NCBI GenBank assembly: GCA_902782245.1
Contig: CACZMI010000002.1
Span: forward strand, 103,387-167,386
Direction: 5' to 3'
From: an uncultured Bacteroidales bacterium
GTDB taxonomy: Bacteria > Bacteroidota > Bacteroidia > Bacteroidales > Bacteroidaceae
DNA length: 64,000 nt
In this document: positions 56,025 through 64,000 of the stretch, piece after piece
Position numbering within the stretch: the stretch's first letter is position 1
Layout: each line of letters starts with the position of its first letter
Position numbers and translations under genes: made by a program
Notes under the pieces: model-generated
Database searches by the model: none
What the model was told of the DNA's origin: nothing
Seen by the model: the letters and a program-made list of their open reading frames with translations, nothing else

Positions 56025-58571
56025 ATGAGAATTTCCGGAGTTTCTTTTTCAGTTTTAGGTTTGCTGGTGGCAGCCTGCGGAGGCGGCGCACCTACAGACG
56101 GTACCCAGTTGGCTAACGGCAAGTACAGTGCCGATGCCCTTAACGTGGAGAGTACCATTACCGCTACGGTGACCGTAAAGGGTCACAAGATTGCCGCTGT
56201 GTCCGTGAAGGATAACGGCAATACCTATGCACAGTACACATCGCCTTACACTGTCGTCGCACAGAGGATAGTCGAGGCCCAAAGTACAGACGTTGATGGC
56301 ATAACAGGTGCCACATATTCATCGGACGCAGTCAAGAAGGCTGTTGATCTGGCTCTTGCACAGGCTCGCGGCGAGAAACCGGTTCCTACCAAGAACGCAT
56401 CCCTGAGTTTCACTCCCGGCACATATACCGGCAGCGGCAAGGGTTACGGCGGACAGGTTCAGGCCCGTGTGACATTCAGCGAGACCGGAATTACAGATAT
56501 ACGCGTCGGTCAGCAGCGTGAGACCGCCCATGTGGGAGATGTAGCCCTGCAGACACTTCCTGCCAGGATTATTGCCGCAAACGGACTGAATGTTGATGCC
56601 GTATCGGGCGCAACAATGTCAAGTTTCGGTCTTAAGGAGGCTGTTCTGAATGCTGCCGATCAGGCCGGCGTTACCAACCGTAAGGCATTCATAGACAACG
56701 GAGCCAAGGCAGAGGCCGGCGCTCCCATTGAGGATACATGGGATGTGGTCATCATAGGCGGTGGCGGTGCAGGTCTCTGCGCTGCGGCACAGGCAGCCCA
56801 GGACGGCAACACAGTCCTTATCATTGAGAAGAACGCCGAACTGGGCGGTAACACTCTGGTATCGGGCGGTGTCTATCAGTCTATCGATCACAGTCTTGTT
56901 TGGGATATCAACAGACCCACAGCAACCACGGCCAAGGGTTTTGACGGCAAGATGCACAACAAGGTACGTGCAACCGTGGGTTGTGTAAATGACCTTAAGG
57001 TTATCTATAACTGGAGCGAGGAACCGTTTGACGCATCATACTACAAGGATCACGAGTTTGTGGCCGGTGATATAGTTGAACTCTCCAAGCATGGCGTGCA
57101 TCCTGAGTATCTGCAGACCCTGCAGGATCTTAAGAAAGAGATAAAGGCATATCTGGATTACGCAGAGCCTCAGCTCAAGAAGGGTACCCCCGAGAACCAG
57201 TTGCTGTTGTTCTCTACCACCAACCTGCATATCTTCCAGACTTACTACGGCGGCCTGCGTCAGAATACCGCCAAGGATGAGTGGATATACGGTGACTATG
57301 AACTTGTAAAGCAGTTCATAGAGGAGGGTGAGCAGCTCAAGCCCTGGCTTATGAGCATGGGTGTAGGTTTCAGTGACAGCCAGTCAACCCTGGTGGGTGC
57401 TCTCTGGTACAGAGGCTCCACAATGAACGGCTGCACCACCGATGCAGACGGCGACGGCACTCCCGAGCGTTATCAGGGCAACTGGGGCTCATACGTAATG
57501 GCTCCTCTGGCAGTTGTAAACAATGCCGATAAGCACAACCGCGTAATGCGTGAGACCAGTGCCAACGAACTTATATTCGAGAACGGCCGCGTTACAGGCG
57601 TAAAGGCCAAGATGGCCGATGGCACCCAGGTTACCGCTCACGCTAAGAAGGGGGTGATCATTGCAACCGGCGGATATGCCGCAAACATCCAGAAGGTGCT
57701 CAAGACCAACAAGTACTGGTCACGCCAGTATCTGTCACCCAACATAGGTACCACCAACCGTTCATCATTGCGCGGTGACGGTATCGATATGGCTCAGAAG
57801 ATTGGTGCCGCAACTGTAGGCGAGGGCTACACTCAGCTTATGCCTCTGGCTTATATCGCTGACGGCGCTATCGCATTCGGCGGTGTGGAGAACGTGGTAT
57901 TCATCAGCACCAAGGACGGCAAGCGTTATGTGGATGAGTGCTCCGAGCGTGACGTGCTGTCACTGAACGGATTCAAGCACGGCATTGAATTGGAAGGCCG
58001 TCGCGGTGTTTATTTCTATGTCATGGGAGGCGGCGGATTCGGTGGATTCGGCGGATTCGGTGGCGGTTTCGGCGGCTTTGGCGGTGGCGGCGGTCACAGT
58101 TTCAACGGCAAGGACTGGAGCGGTAAGGCATCGGCCCTGCCCGAACTCTTTGATGAACTTGGTATCAAACTGGATGCCGATGTTGTAAAGAACAGCATCC
58201 GCGAGTATGATATGGCTGTAATGGACGGCGTTGAGCCTGCTCCTATAGGCAAACGTCATGCAACCGGTATTATCGGCTCTGCACGTCGCGGTGCCGACGG
58301 CAAATATGACAAGTCAACCTACAACATTGACGATGCCAACCTGACCATCCGCGTGCTTGCTCCTTCAACCCACCACACCATGGGCGGTCTTAAGATTGAC
58401 CTGGACCGCCGCGTTCTGGATGAGAACGGCAAAGCTATTCCGGGTCTGTATGCTGCAGGTGAGGTTACCGGCGGATTCTTTGGCGGCAACCGTCTGGGCG
58501 GCAACGCTCTTACAGAGTGCATGGCATCGGGCCGCATCGCCGCAAGGGGCATTGAGAAGGATAACCAATAA
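56025..58571 (+). CDS. Lipoprotein flavin reductase: two FMN-binding domains plus fumarate-reductase-like FAD domain
   Basis: 848 residues. Short signal with lipobox LVAAC (Cys 18). Two FMN-binding domains each end in a flavinylation motif, DGITGATYSS (about residue 93) and DAVSGATMSSFG (about 197). The FAD domain starts DVVIIGGGGAGLCAAAQAAQDG (about 240) and ends NRLGGNALTECMASGRIAARGI, as in fumarate/urocanate/methacrylate reductases. A Gly/Phe-rich insertion occurs at 58024-58095. The place after rnf suggests a terminal reductase for an extracytoplasmic flavin electron chain; acceptor unknown. Confidence 0.85.
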   Translation: MRISGVSFSVLGLLVAACGGGAPTDGTQLANGKYSADALNVESTITATVTVKGHKIAAVSVKDNGNTYAQYTSPYTVVAQRIVEAQSTDVDGITGATYSSDAVKKAVDLALAQARGEKPVPTKNASLSFTPGTYTGSGKGYGGQVQARVTFSETGITDIRVGQQRETAHVGDVALQTLPARIIAANGLNVDAVSGATMSSFGLKEAVLNAADQAGVTNRKAFIDNGAKAEAGAPIEDTWDVVIIGGGGAGLCAAAQAAQDGNTVLIIEKNAELGGNTLVSGGVYQSIDHSLVWDINRPTATTAKGFDGKMHNKVRATVGCVNDLKVIYNWSEEPFDASYYKDHEFVAGDIVELSKHGVHPEYLQTLQDLKKEIKAYLDYAEPQLKKGTPENQLLLFSTTNLHIFQTYYGGLRQNTAKDEWIYGDYELVKQFIEEGEQLKPWLMSMGVGFSDSQSTLVGALWYRGSTMNGCTTDADGDGTPERYQGNWGSYVMAPLAVVNNADKHNRVMRETSANELIFENGRVTGVKAKMADGTQVTAHAKKGVIIATGGYAANIQKVLKTNKYWSRQYLSPNIGTTNRSSLRGDGIDMAQKIGAATVGEGYTQLMPLAYIADGAIAFGGVENVVFISTKDGKRYVDECSERDVLSLNGFKHGIELEGRRGVYFYVMGGGGFGGFGGFGGGFGGFGGGGGHSFNGKDWSGKASALPELFDELGIKLDADVVKNSIREYDMAVMDGVEPAPIGKRHATGIIGSARRGADGKYDKSTYNIDDANLTIRVLAPSTHHTMGGLKIDLDRRVLDENGKAIPGLYAAGEVTGGFFGGNRLGGNALTECMASGRIAARGIEKDNQ

Positions 58572-58582
58572 AAAATACCGGG

Positions 58583-59503
58583 ATGATTTCATTCCCCAAC
58601 GCCAAGATAAACATAGGACTCAATGTCGTGGCCAAACGCACAGACGGCTACCACGACATTGAGACCGTGTTCTATCCGGTGCTGCTGCAGGACGCACTGG
58701 AGATAAAGCCCATGCGTCCGCTTGATCCGTCACAGCTGCGCAAGCGTCTTGAGGCGGGGCTGCTGGTTCAGCCCGATGACGTTTTCATGCCTTACCGCCT
58801 TTTCCCCAAGAAAGAGGATATTCCCTGCTGCTCACTTGAGATTACAGGCAATGATTTCCCCTTCAAGGCGGCCGATAACCTTGTGGTCAAGGCATATCTT
58901 ATGCTGCAGCAGGATTTTGACCTGCCGTCAATTGATATCAAACTGCATAAGCACATACCTTCAGGTGCCGGTCTGGGCGGAGGCTCATCAGACTGCGCGT
59001 TCATGATAAGTCTGCTTAACCGCCGATTCAACCTGCGTATGCGTGAGAGCCTGATGGAGCGTTATGCCGCACGTCTGGGATCGGACTGCGCTTTCTTTAT
59101 CAGCAACACACCGTCAATTGCAACGGGCAGGGGTGAGATTCTCAATCCCATAAACATTACACTCAAAGGTTACACCATCCTTCTGGTCAAGCCTGATGTG
59201 TCGGTAAGTACGGCAGAGGCTTATGCTTCACTTATTCCCAAGCGCCCGGAGATTCCGCTTGAGGAGGCAATCAAACGCCCGGTATCTGAGTGGAAGGATT
59301 GCGTATTCAATGATTTTGAGACAACTGTCTTTGCCAAGTATCCTATCTTGGCCGATATCAAGCAGAAACTCTACTCAATGGGTGCTGTCTACGCTTCAAT
59401 GTCGGGCTCCGGCTCCACCATCTACGGTCTGTTCCGCGAGCCTTTGGACAATCCTGCTGACCTCTTCCCTGATATGTTTGTCTGCCAGAGGGAGATGGCG
59501 TGA
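58583..59503 (+). CDS. ispE: 4-diphosphocytidyl-2-C-methyl-D-erythritol kinase
   Basis: 306 residues. GHMP kinase layout: FPNAKINIGLNVVAKRTDGYHDIETVFYP at the start, ATP loop IPSGAGLGGGSSDCAFM, and MSGSGSTIYGLF near the end. It phosphorylates CDP-methylerythritol in the non-mevalonate isoprenoid pathway. It starts 11 bp after the flavoprotein gene and may be co-transcribed. Confidence 0.96.
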   Translation: MISFPNAKINIGLNVVAKRTDGYHDIETVFYPVLLQDALEIKPMRPLDPSQLRKRLEAGLLVQPDDVFMPYRLFPKKEDIPCCSLEITGNDFPFKAADNLVVKAYLMLQQDFDLPSIDIKLHKHIPSGAGLGGGSSDCAFMISLLNRRFNLRMRESLMERYAARLGSDCAFFISNTPSIATGRGEILNPINITLKGYTILLVKPDVSVSTAEAYASLIPKRPEIPLEEAIKRPVSEWKDCVFNDFETTVFAKYPILADIKQKLYSMGAVYASMSGSGSTIYGLFREPLDNPADLFPDMFVCQREMA

Positions 59504-59534
59504 CTTGTTAATAACGCGTGGATAAATAATGATG

Positions 59535-59564
59535 AAGGTTTGCCTTGAGCTAGGGGCAAACCTT
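59535..59564 (+). terminator. Terminator after ispE
   Basis: AAGGTTTGCC (59535-59544) pairs with GGCAAACCTT (59555-59564) in a 10-bp stem with a 10-nt loop, then TAATTTTG. Confidence 0.75.
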
Positions 59565-59572
59565 TAATTTTG
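59565..59572 (+). promoter_or_regulatory. -7 box of dnaB
   Basis: TAATTTTG fits TAnnTTTG and lies directly after the ispE terminator stem, 21 bases before ATG 59594. Confidence 0.5.
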
Positions 59573-59593
59573 TAGACGTAACGAATAAAGAAA

Positions 59594-61102
59594 ATGGCAG
59601 AATCCAAAAGCAGACAGCGCTCGCGAACCAACACCGACGGTATTGTTCTCAACCACCTTCAGCCTCAGGCACTTGAACTTGAGGAGGCTGTGATTGGTGC
59701 TCTCATGATAGAGCAGGATGCATTCCCAAAAGTAAGTGATATAGTCAAGAAGGAGTCATTCTACGATCATCGTCATCAGGTGATTTATGAGGCTGTGGCA
59801 AATCTGTCGCTCAACCAGCGTCCCATTGATATTCTGACAGTGACCGAGCAACTCAAGAGCAACGGCACGCTTGAGGAGGCAGGCGGCGCTCTCTACGTTA
59901 CCCAACTGGCAGGTAAGGTTACATCATCGGCCCACATTGAGTATCACGCCCGTATCATTGCCCAGAAGGCTATGGCCCGTGAACTGATAACCTTTACCAG
60001 TGAGATCCAGACCGAGGCTTTTGATGATACGACCGATATCTCCGAGTTGCTGGGTGAGGCCGAGAACAAACTGTTCCAGATTGCGCACCGCAACGTAAAG
60101 AAGGATTTTGCGTCGATCGATGTTGTCCTGCAGGAGTCAGTCAACCGTATCCGTACTGCGGCTCAGCGTGCCGAGGGTATGAGCGGACTGGCCAGCGGAT
60201 TCAATGACCTGGACAACATCACTTCCGGCTGGCAGAAATCAGACCTTATCATCCTGGCTGCACGTCCTGCTATGGGTAAGACGGCATTCGCACTCTCAAT
60301 GGCCAAGAACATTGCTGTGAACAACGAGCATCCGGTGGCTCTGTTCTCACTTGAGATGAGTAACGTTCAGTTGGTTAACCGTCTGATATCCAGCGTGTGC
60401 GAGATTCCGGGCAACAAACTGCGTGACGGACGTCTGGCACCTTATGAGTGGCAGGTTCTGGACAGCAAGATCAACGCTTTGCAGAACGCACCCATTTATC
60501 TGGACGATACTCCGTCGCTCTCCATCACCGAGTTCCGAACCAAGGCTATCCGTCTTAAGCAGGAGCATCAGGTGGAACTTATTATCATTGACTACCTGCA
60601 GTTGATGAACGCCAGCGGTATACGTTTCGGCAACCGTCAGGAGGAGATAAGCACCATATCGCGTAACCTCAAGGGTATTGCCAAGGAGTTGGATATACCA
60701 ATCATTGCCCTGTCACAGTTGAACCGTGGTGTTGAGGGCCGAGAGGGTTACGAGGGCAAGCGTCCGCAACTGAGTGACTTGCGTGAATCGGGTGCCATTG
60801 AGCAGGATGCCGATATCGTTTGTTTCATCCACCGTCCGGAGTACTATAAGATCTATGAGGACAACAACCACAATGACCTGCACGGCATTGCCGAGATCAT
60901 AATAGCCAAGCACCGTAATGGTGGAGTGGGTGATGTGCGCCTGTCGTTCCGCAGTGACCTGGCCCTGTTTGACAACATCGGCTCAGGCGAGCCCGGTGGA
61001 GGCGGCCGCAAGGGCAGTGTCAAACGCTCCAAAATGAATGACGAGCCCATTCCTGCCGATCCCCTGGATTCAGCCCCCGACATGGGTGACGCCCCCTTCT
61101 GA
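59594..61102 (+). CDS. dnaB: Replicative DNA helicase DnaB
   Basis: 502 residues. N-terminal DnaB domain with LQPQALELEEAVIGALMIEQDAF, then RecA-like helicase with Walker A AARPAMGKTAFALSMAKN (about residue 218), LFSLEMSNVQLVNRL, Walker B VELIIIDYLQLMN and SQLNRGVEGREG. Hexameric 5'-3' replication helicase. Complete and of normal length. Confidence 0.97.
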   Translation: MAESKSRQRSRTNTDGIVLNHLQPQALELEEAVIGALMIEQDAFPKVSDIVKKESFYDHRHQVIYEAVANLSLNQRPIDILTVTEQLKSNGTLEEAGGALYVTQLAGKVTSSAHIEYHARIIAQKAMARELITFTSEIQTEAFDDTTDISELLGEAENKLFQIAHRNVKKDFASIDVVLQESVNRIRTAAQRAEGMSGLASGFNDLDNITSGWQKSDLIILAARPAMGKTAFALSMAKNIAVNNEHPVALFSLEMSNVQLVNRLISSVCEIPGNKLRDGRLAPYEWQVLDSKINALQNAPIYLDDTPSLSITEFRTKAIRLKQEHQVELIIIDYLQLMNASGIRFGNRQEEISTISRNLKGIAKELDIPIIALSQLNRGVEGREGYEGKRPQLSDLRESGAIEQDADIVCFIHRPEYYKIYEDNNHNDLHGIAEIIIAKHRNGGVGDVRLSFRSDLALFDNIGSGEPGGGGRKGSVKRSKMNDEPIPADPLDSAPDMGDAPF

Positions 61103-61132
61103 TTAATAGGAAACGGCAGTCAAATTGAGTCA

Positions 61133-61158
61133 GCAGATTTGCAGCAATCTGCCGACTT
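61133..61158 (+). terminator. Terminator after dnaB
   Basis: GCAGATT (61133-61139) pairs with AATCTGC (61146-61152), followed by CGACTTTTTT. Confidence 0.7.
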
Positions 61159-61163
61159 TTTTA

Positions 61164-61171
61164 TACCTTTG
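61164..61171 (+). promoter_or_regulatory. -7 box of pheT
   Basis: TACCTTTG immediately after the dnaB terminator, 25 bases before ATG 61197. Confidence 0.6.
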
Positions 61172-61196
61172 CGGTTTGAAAAAGAAATAGGTATAT

Positions 61197-63689
61197 ATGA
61201 ACGTTTCATATAAGTGGCTCAAGGAGTATGTTGACTTTGACCTGACGCCTGATGAGGTGGCTGCAGCCCTTACATCGGTAGGTCTCGAGGTCGATGGAGT
61301 AGAGGAGGTTCAGTCTGTAAAGGGCGGACTCAAGGATATAGTTGTAGGCGAGGTTCTCACATGCGTGGAGCATCCCAATTCGGACCATCTGCATGTCACC
61401 ACTGTCAATCAGGGCAGCGGCGATCCCGTGCAGATAGTATGCGGCGCACCCAACGTGGCTGCCGGCCAGAAGGTCGTAGTCGCTACCATCGGCGCCAAGA
61501 TCTATGAGGGTGATGAGTGCTTTACCATCAAGCCTTCCAAGCTGCGTGGCGTAGAGTCATTCGGAATGCTCTGCTCTGAGAAGGAACTGGGCCTGGGCAA
61601 TGACCACTCCGGCATCATGGTACTCCCGGCCGATGCAGTTCCCGGCACTCCCGCCGCTGAGTATTTCCACCTGGAGTCAGACTTTGTGATTGAGGTGGAT
61701 ATCACTCCCAATCACTCTGATGCATGCTCACACTGGGGCGTTGCACGTGATTTCTACGCATGGCTGCTCCAGAACGGCTACAAGACCTCTCTGCACCGTC
61801 CTGATGTGGATGGCTTCAAGGTTGATAACCATGACCTGCAGATTGATATTGACGTTCAGAACACCGAGGCTTGCCCGCGTTATGCAGGCGTAAGCATCAA
61901 GGGCGTGACCGTAAAGGAGAGTCCCGACTGGCTCAAAAATAAGCTCTCCACCATAGGCCTGCACCCCATCAACAATATTGTAGATATCACAAACTACATA
62001 CTTTTTGCATACGGTCAGCCGCTGCACAGCTTTGACGCCGATAAGATCAAGGGCGGCAAGGTGGTTGTAAAGACCATGCCCGAGGGCACTCCTTTTGTAA
62101 CCCTGGACGGCATTGAGCGCAAGCTTTCAGAGCGTGACCTTATGATATGCAACACCGTGGAGCCCATGTGTATGGGTGGCGTGTTTGGAGGTCTGGAATC
62201 GGGCATATCGGACTCTACCGTTAACGTATTCCTGGAGAGCGCTTACTTCCATCCTACATGGATCCGCAAGACAGCACGCCGTCATCAGCTCAGCACCGAT
62301 GCGTCATTCCGCTTTGAGCGCGGCATCGATCCCAACGGTACACTGTATGCACTCAAGCAGGCCGCTATGCTGGTCAAGGAACTGGCCGGCGGTACCATAT
62401 CAATGGAGATAAAGGATGTGAATCCCGCTCCCGCTCAGGATTTCAAGGTTGACTTTAACTTTGAGTATGCCGATAACCTGATAGGCAAGAAACTGGACCG
62501 TCAGGTAATGAAGAGTATTGTAGAGAACCTGGGCATAAAGGTGGATGAGTTTAACGCCGACGGCATGAAACTCTCAGTTCCGCCTTTCCGCGTGGATGTC
62601 CAGCGTCCTTGTGATGTGGTTGAGGAGATTCTCCGCATATACGGTTACAACAATGTGGAATTCGGCAAGTCAGTACAGTCAAGCCTGACCGTTCAGGGTG
62701 AGGTGGACCGTTCGCATAAACTGCAGGACCTGGTATCGGAACAGTTGGTTGGCCAGGGATTCAACGAGATACTGAACAACTCGCTTACCCGTGCCGCATA
62801 CTATGATGGTATGGACTGCTGCCCATCGGACAGATTGGTTAGGCTTATGAACCCGCTCAGCGCCGATCTTAACGTGCTGCGTGAATCACTTCTGTTTGGC
62901 GGTCTTGAGAGCCTCTCTCACAATATCCGCCGTCAGAGTTCGGATCTGAGGTTCTTTGAGTTCGGCAAGTGCTACTGGTTTGATGCCGCCAAGCGTGAGC
63001 AGCTGCGTCAGCCTGCCGAGGACGGTAAGGAGCAGAATCCTCTGCGTGCCTACAGCGAGGGTTACCGCCTGGGCATCTGGATGACCGGTAACCGTGTATC
63101 GGCCTCATGGGCCCATGCCGATGAGGAAAACTCGGTGTTTGAACTTAAGGCACATGTGCTTAACGTGTTCAGGCGCGTGGGCCTGGCTCAGAGTGCTATC
63201 CAGATTGAGGAATTTGAGAATTCTATATTCAGCACAGGCTTGCGTTACAAGCTGCGTTCAGGCAAGACTGTTGCAGAACTTGGCGTGGTATGCCGTGCAA
63301 TGCTTAAGCTTACCGATGTTGAGCAGCCGGTTTATTATGCCGATATCAACTGGGACGAGTTGCTCAAGGCTACCCGCAAGAACAAGGTAAGTTTTGCCGA
63401 GTTGCCCAAGTATCCTGCCGTTCGCCGCGACCTGGCCCTGCTCATAGACAAGAGCGTCAAGTTTGCCGATATTGAGAAACTGGCTTACCAGACCGAGAGT
63501 AAACTCCTCAAGGAGGTTACCCTGTTTGACGTATATGAGGGTAAGAACCTGCCGGCTGGCAAGAAGAGTTACGCCGTAAGTTTCCTGCTTCAGGATGAGA
63601 GCCAGACACTCAACGATGTCCAGATTGACAAGGTGATGAACAAACTTATCCAGGCTGTTCAGACCAAACTGGATGCACAACTCCGTTAA
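61197..63689 (+). CDS. pheT: Phenylalanyl-tRNA synthetase beta subunit
   Basis: 830 residues, full length. [33 protein letters not shown] opens; the tRNA-binding (EMAP-like) domain follows at about 40-150, then the editing B3/B4 region, B5 domain ([23 protein letters not shown]), catalytic-like core and C-terminal anticodon-binding FDX-ACB domain ending [26 protein letters not shown]. Pairs with PheS encoded elsewhere. The yebC-like gene follows after 20 bp. Confidence 0.97.
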   Translation: MNVSYKWLKEYVDFDLTPDEVAAALTSVGLEVDGVEEVQSVKGGLKDIVVGEVLTCVEHPNSDHLHVTTVNQGSGDPVQIVCGAPNVAAGQKVVVATIGAKIYEGDECFTIKPSKLRGVESFGMLCSEKELGLGNDHSGIMVLPADAVPGTPAAEYFHLESDFVIEVDITPNHSDACSHWGVARDFYAWLLQNGYKTSLHRPDVDGFKVDNHDLQIDIDVQNTEACPRYAGVSIKGVTVKESPDWLKNKLSTIGLHPINNIVDITNYILFAYGQPLHSFDADKIKGGKVVVKTMPEGTPFVTLDGIERKLSERDLMICNTVEPMCMGGVFGGLESGISDSTVNVFLESAYFHPTWIRKTARRHQLSTDASFRFERGIDPNGTLYALKQAAMLVKELAGGTISMEIKDVNPAPAQDFKVDFNFEYADNLIGKKLDRQVMKSIVENLGIKVDEFNADGMKLSVPPFRVDVQRPCDVVEEILRIYGYNNVEFGKSVQSSLTVQGEVDRSHKLQDLVSEQLVGQGFNEILNNSLTRAAYYDGMDCCPSDRLVRLMNPLSADLNVLRESLLFGGLESLSHNIRRQSSDLRFFEFGKCYWFDAAKREQLRQPAEDGKEQNPLRAYSEGYRLGIWMTGNRVSASWAHADEENSVFELKAHVLNVFRRVGLAQSAIQIEEFENSIFSTGLRYKLRSGKTVAELGVVCRAMLKLTDVEQPVYYADINWDELLKATRKNKVSFAELPKYPAVRRDLALLIDKSVKFADIEKLAYQTESKLLKEVTLFDVYEGKNLPAGKKSYAVSFLLQDESQTLNDVQIDKVMNKLIQAVQTKLDAQLR

Positions 63690-63709
63690 TAACTAAAACA
63701 ATACATACA

Positions 63710-64000
63710 ATGGGAAGAGCATTTGAATTCAGAAAGGCCCGCAAGCTGAAACGCTGGGGCAACATGGCTAAGACATTTACCCGTATCGGCAAACAGATTG
63801 CCATTGCTGTTAAGGCTGGCGGTCCCGATCCGGACAACAACTCTACACTGCGTGCCATCATAGCTACCGCTAAGCACGAGAACATGCCTAAGGACAACAT
63901 CGAGCGCGCTATCAAGAACGCGATGGGTAAGGACCAGAAGGATTACAAGGAGATGAACTATGAGGGTTACGGCCCCCACGGAATTGCCATCTACGTTGAG
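63710..64000 (+). CDS. YebC/PmpR-family protein, 3' end cut by the window
   Basis: ATG 63710 opens a frame that runs to the window end (97 codons). [71 protein letters not shown] is the conserved N-terminus of YebC/TACO1-type proteins. These act as DNA-binding regulators or, as shown more recently for relatives, in translation of proline-rich stretches. The rest lies outside the window. Confidence 0.92.
   Translation, partial: MGRAFEFRKARKLKRWGNMAKTFTRIGKQIAIAVKAGGPDPDNNSTLRAIIATAKHENMPKDNIERAIKNAMGKDQKDYKEMNYEGYGPHGIAIYVE

Noticed and set aside
50520-58600. Long minus-strand frames antisense to rnf, the flavin reductase and ispE
   Set aside because: They are shadows of GC-rich plus-strand genes with complete family motifs and have no promoter boxes or protein-like composition.
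61087-61105. GGTGACGCCCCCTTCTGA near the dnaB stop as a type A element
   Set aside because: Only six bases match the arm; it is the normal dnaB C-terminus.
1-64000. CRISPR arrays, tRNA and rRNA genes
   Set aside because: No regularly spaced direct repeats and no cloverleaf or rRNA-like sequence were recognised by eye; a covariance search was not possible.

Overview
The window looks like chromosomal DNA of a gut-type Bacteroidales bacterium (Bacteroidota). Evidence: nearly every gene start lacks a Shine-Dalgarno sequence and many are preceded by the Bacteroidota -7 promoter box TAnnTTTG, some with TTTG/ATTG 18-20 bases upstream. The content fits too: lipoprotein carbohydrate genes, DUF4832, PCMD, 6-bladed beta-propeller, LytTR and Rpn-family proteins, a long-tailed ribosomal protein S16, and an Rnf cluster ordered B-C-D-G-E-A behind an RseC-like gene.

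Layout. 1-9.0 kb: 3' part of a GH35-like glycosidase, an Rpn nuclease, a flavodoxin-like protein, a YafQ-type toxin-antitoxin pair, a two-gene AT-rich cassette (ParA/MinD-like ATPase plus HD-domain protein, 5.15-8.43 kb) and a small A1S_2505/macro-like protein. 9.0-28.6 kb: a defence island. Its core is a type 4 BREX operon on the minus strand (brxP, brxC, pglZ, brxL; 25.9 to 16.0 kb), continued by an unrecognised 940-residue DNA-binding-like protein and a SIR2-domain protein. Downstream lies a separate Abi_2 (HEPN) gene with its own promoter and a candidate small RNA. The island is bracketed by two diverged mutT paralogues; the right one is coupled to a nuclease-helicase (DUF2075) gene. 28.7-43.6 kb: a patchwork of small, accessory and cell-envelope genes, two of them broken, separated by many copies of a palindromic intergenic element. 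43.8-64 kb: mostly housekeeping: Zn/Cd P-type ATPase, PTS-like IIC permease, rpsP, a GH3 glycosidase, the rnf operon, a lipoprotein FMN/FAD reductase, ispE, dnaB, pheT and the 5' part of a YebC-like gene.

How it fits together. BrxP, BrxC, PglZ and BrxL are the expected core of BREX type 4, which carries a PAPS-reductase-like BrxP instead of the PglX methylase; no methylase is visible here. SIR2 (NAD depletion) and Abi_2 (HEPN RNase) are typical second-line effectors. The Rnf complex would couple ferredoxin:NAD electron transfer to ion pumping, and the following lipoprotein with two FMN-binding domains is a plausible terminal reductase fed by flavin carriers.

The most interesting unexplained items are the ParA-HD cassette, the 940-residue protein inside the BREX operon, the putative RNA upstream of Abi_2, and the family of intergenic palindromes (about 18 sites with TGACGCAAAGGGG arms) that often supply the stop codon of the adjacent gene and are absent from the BREX island.
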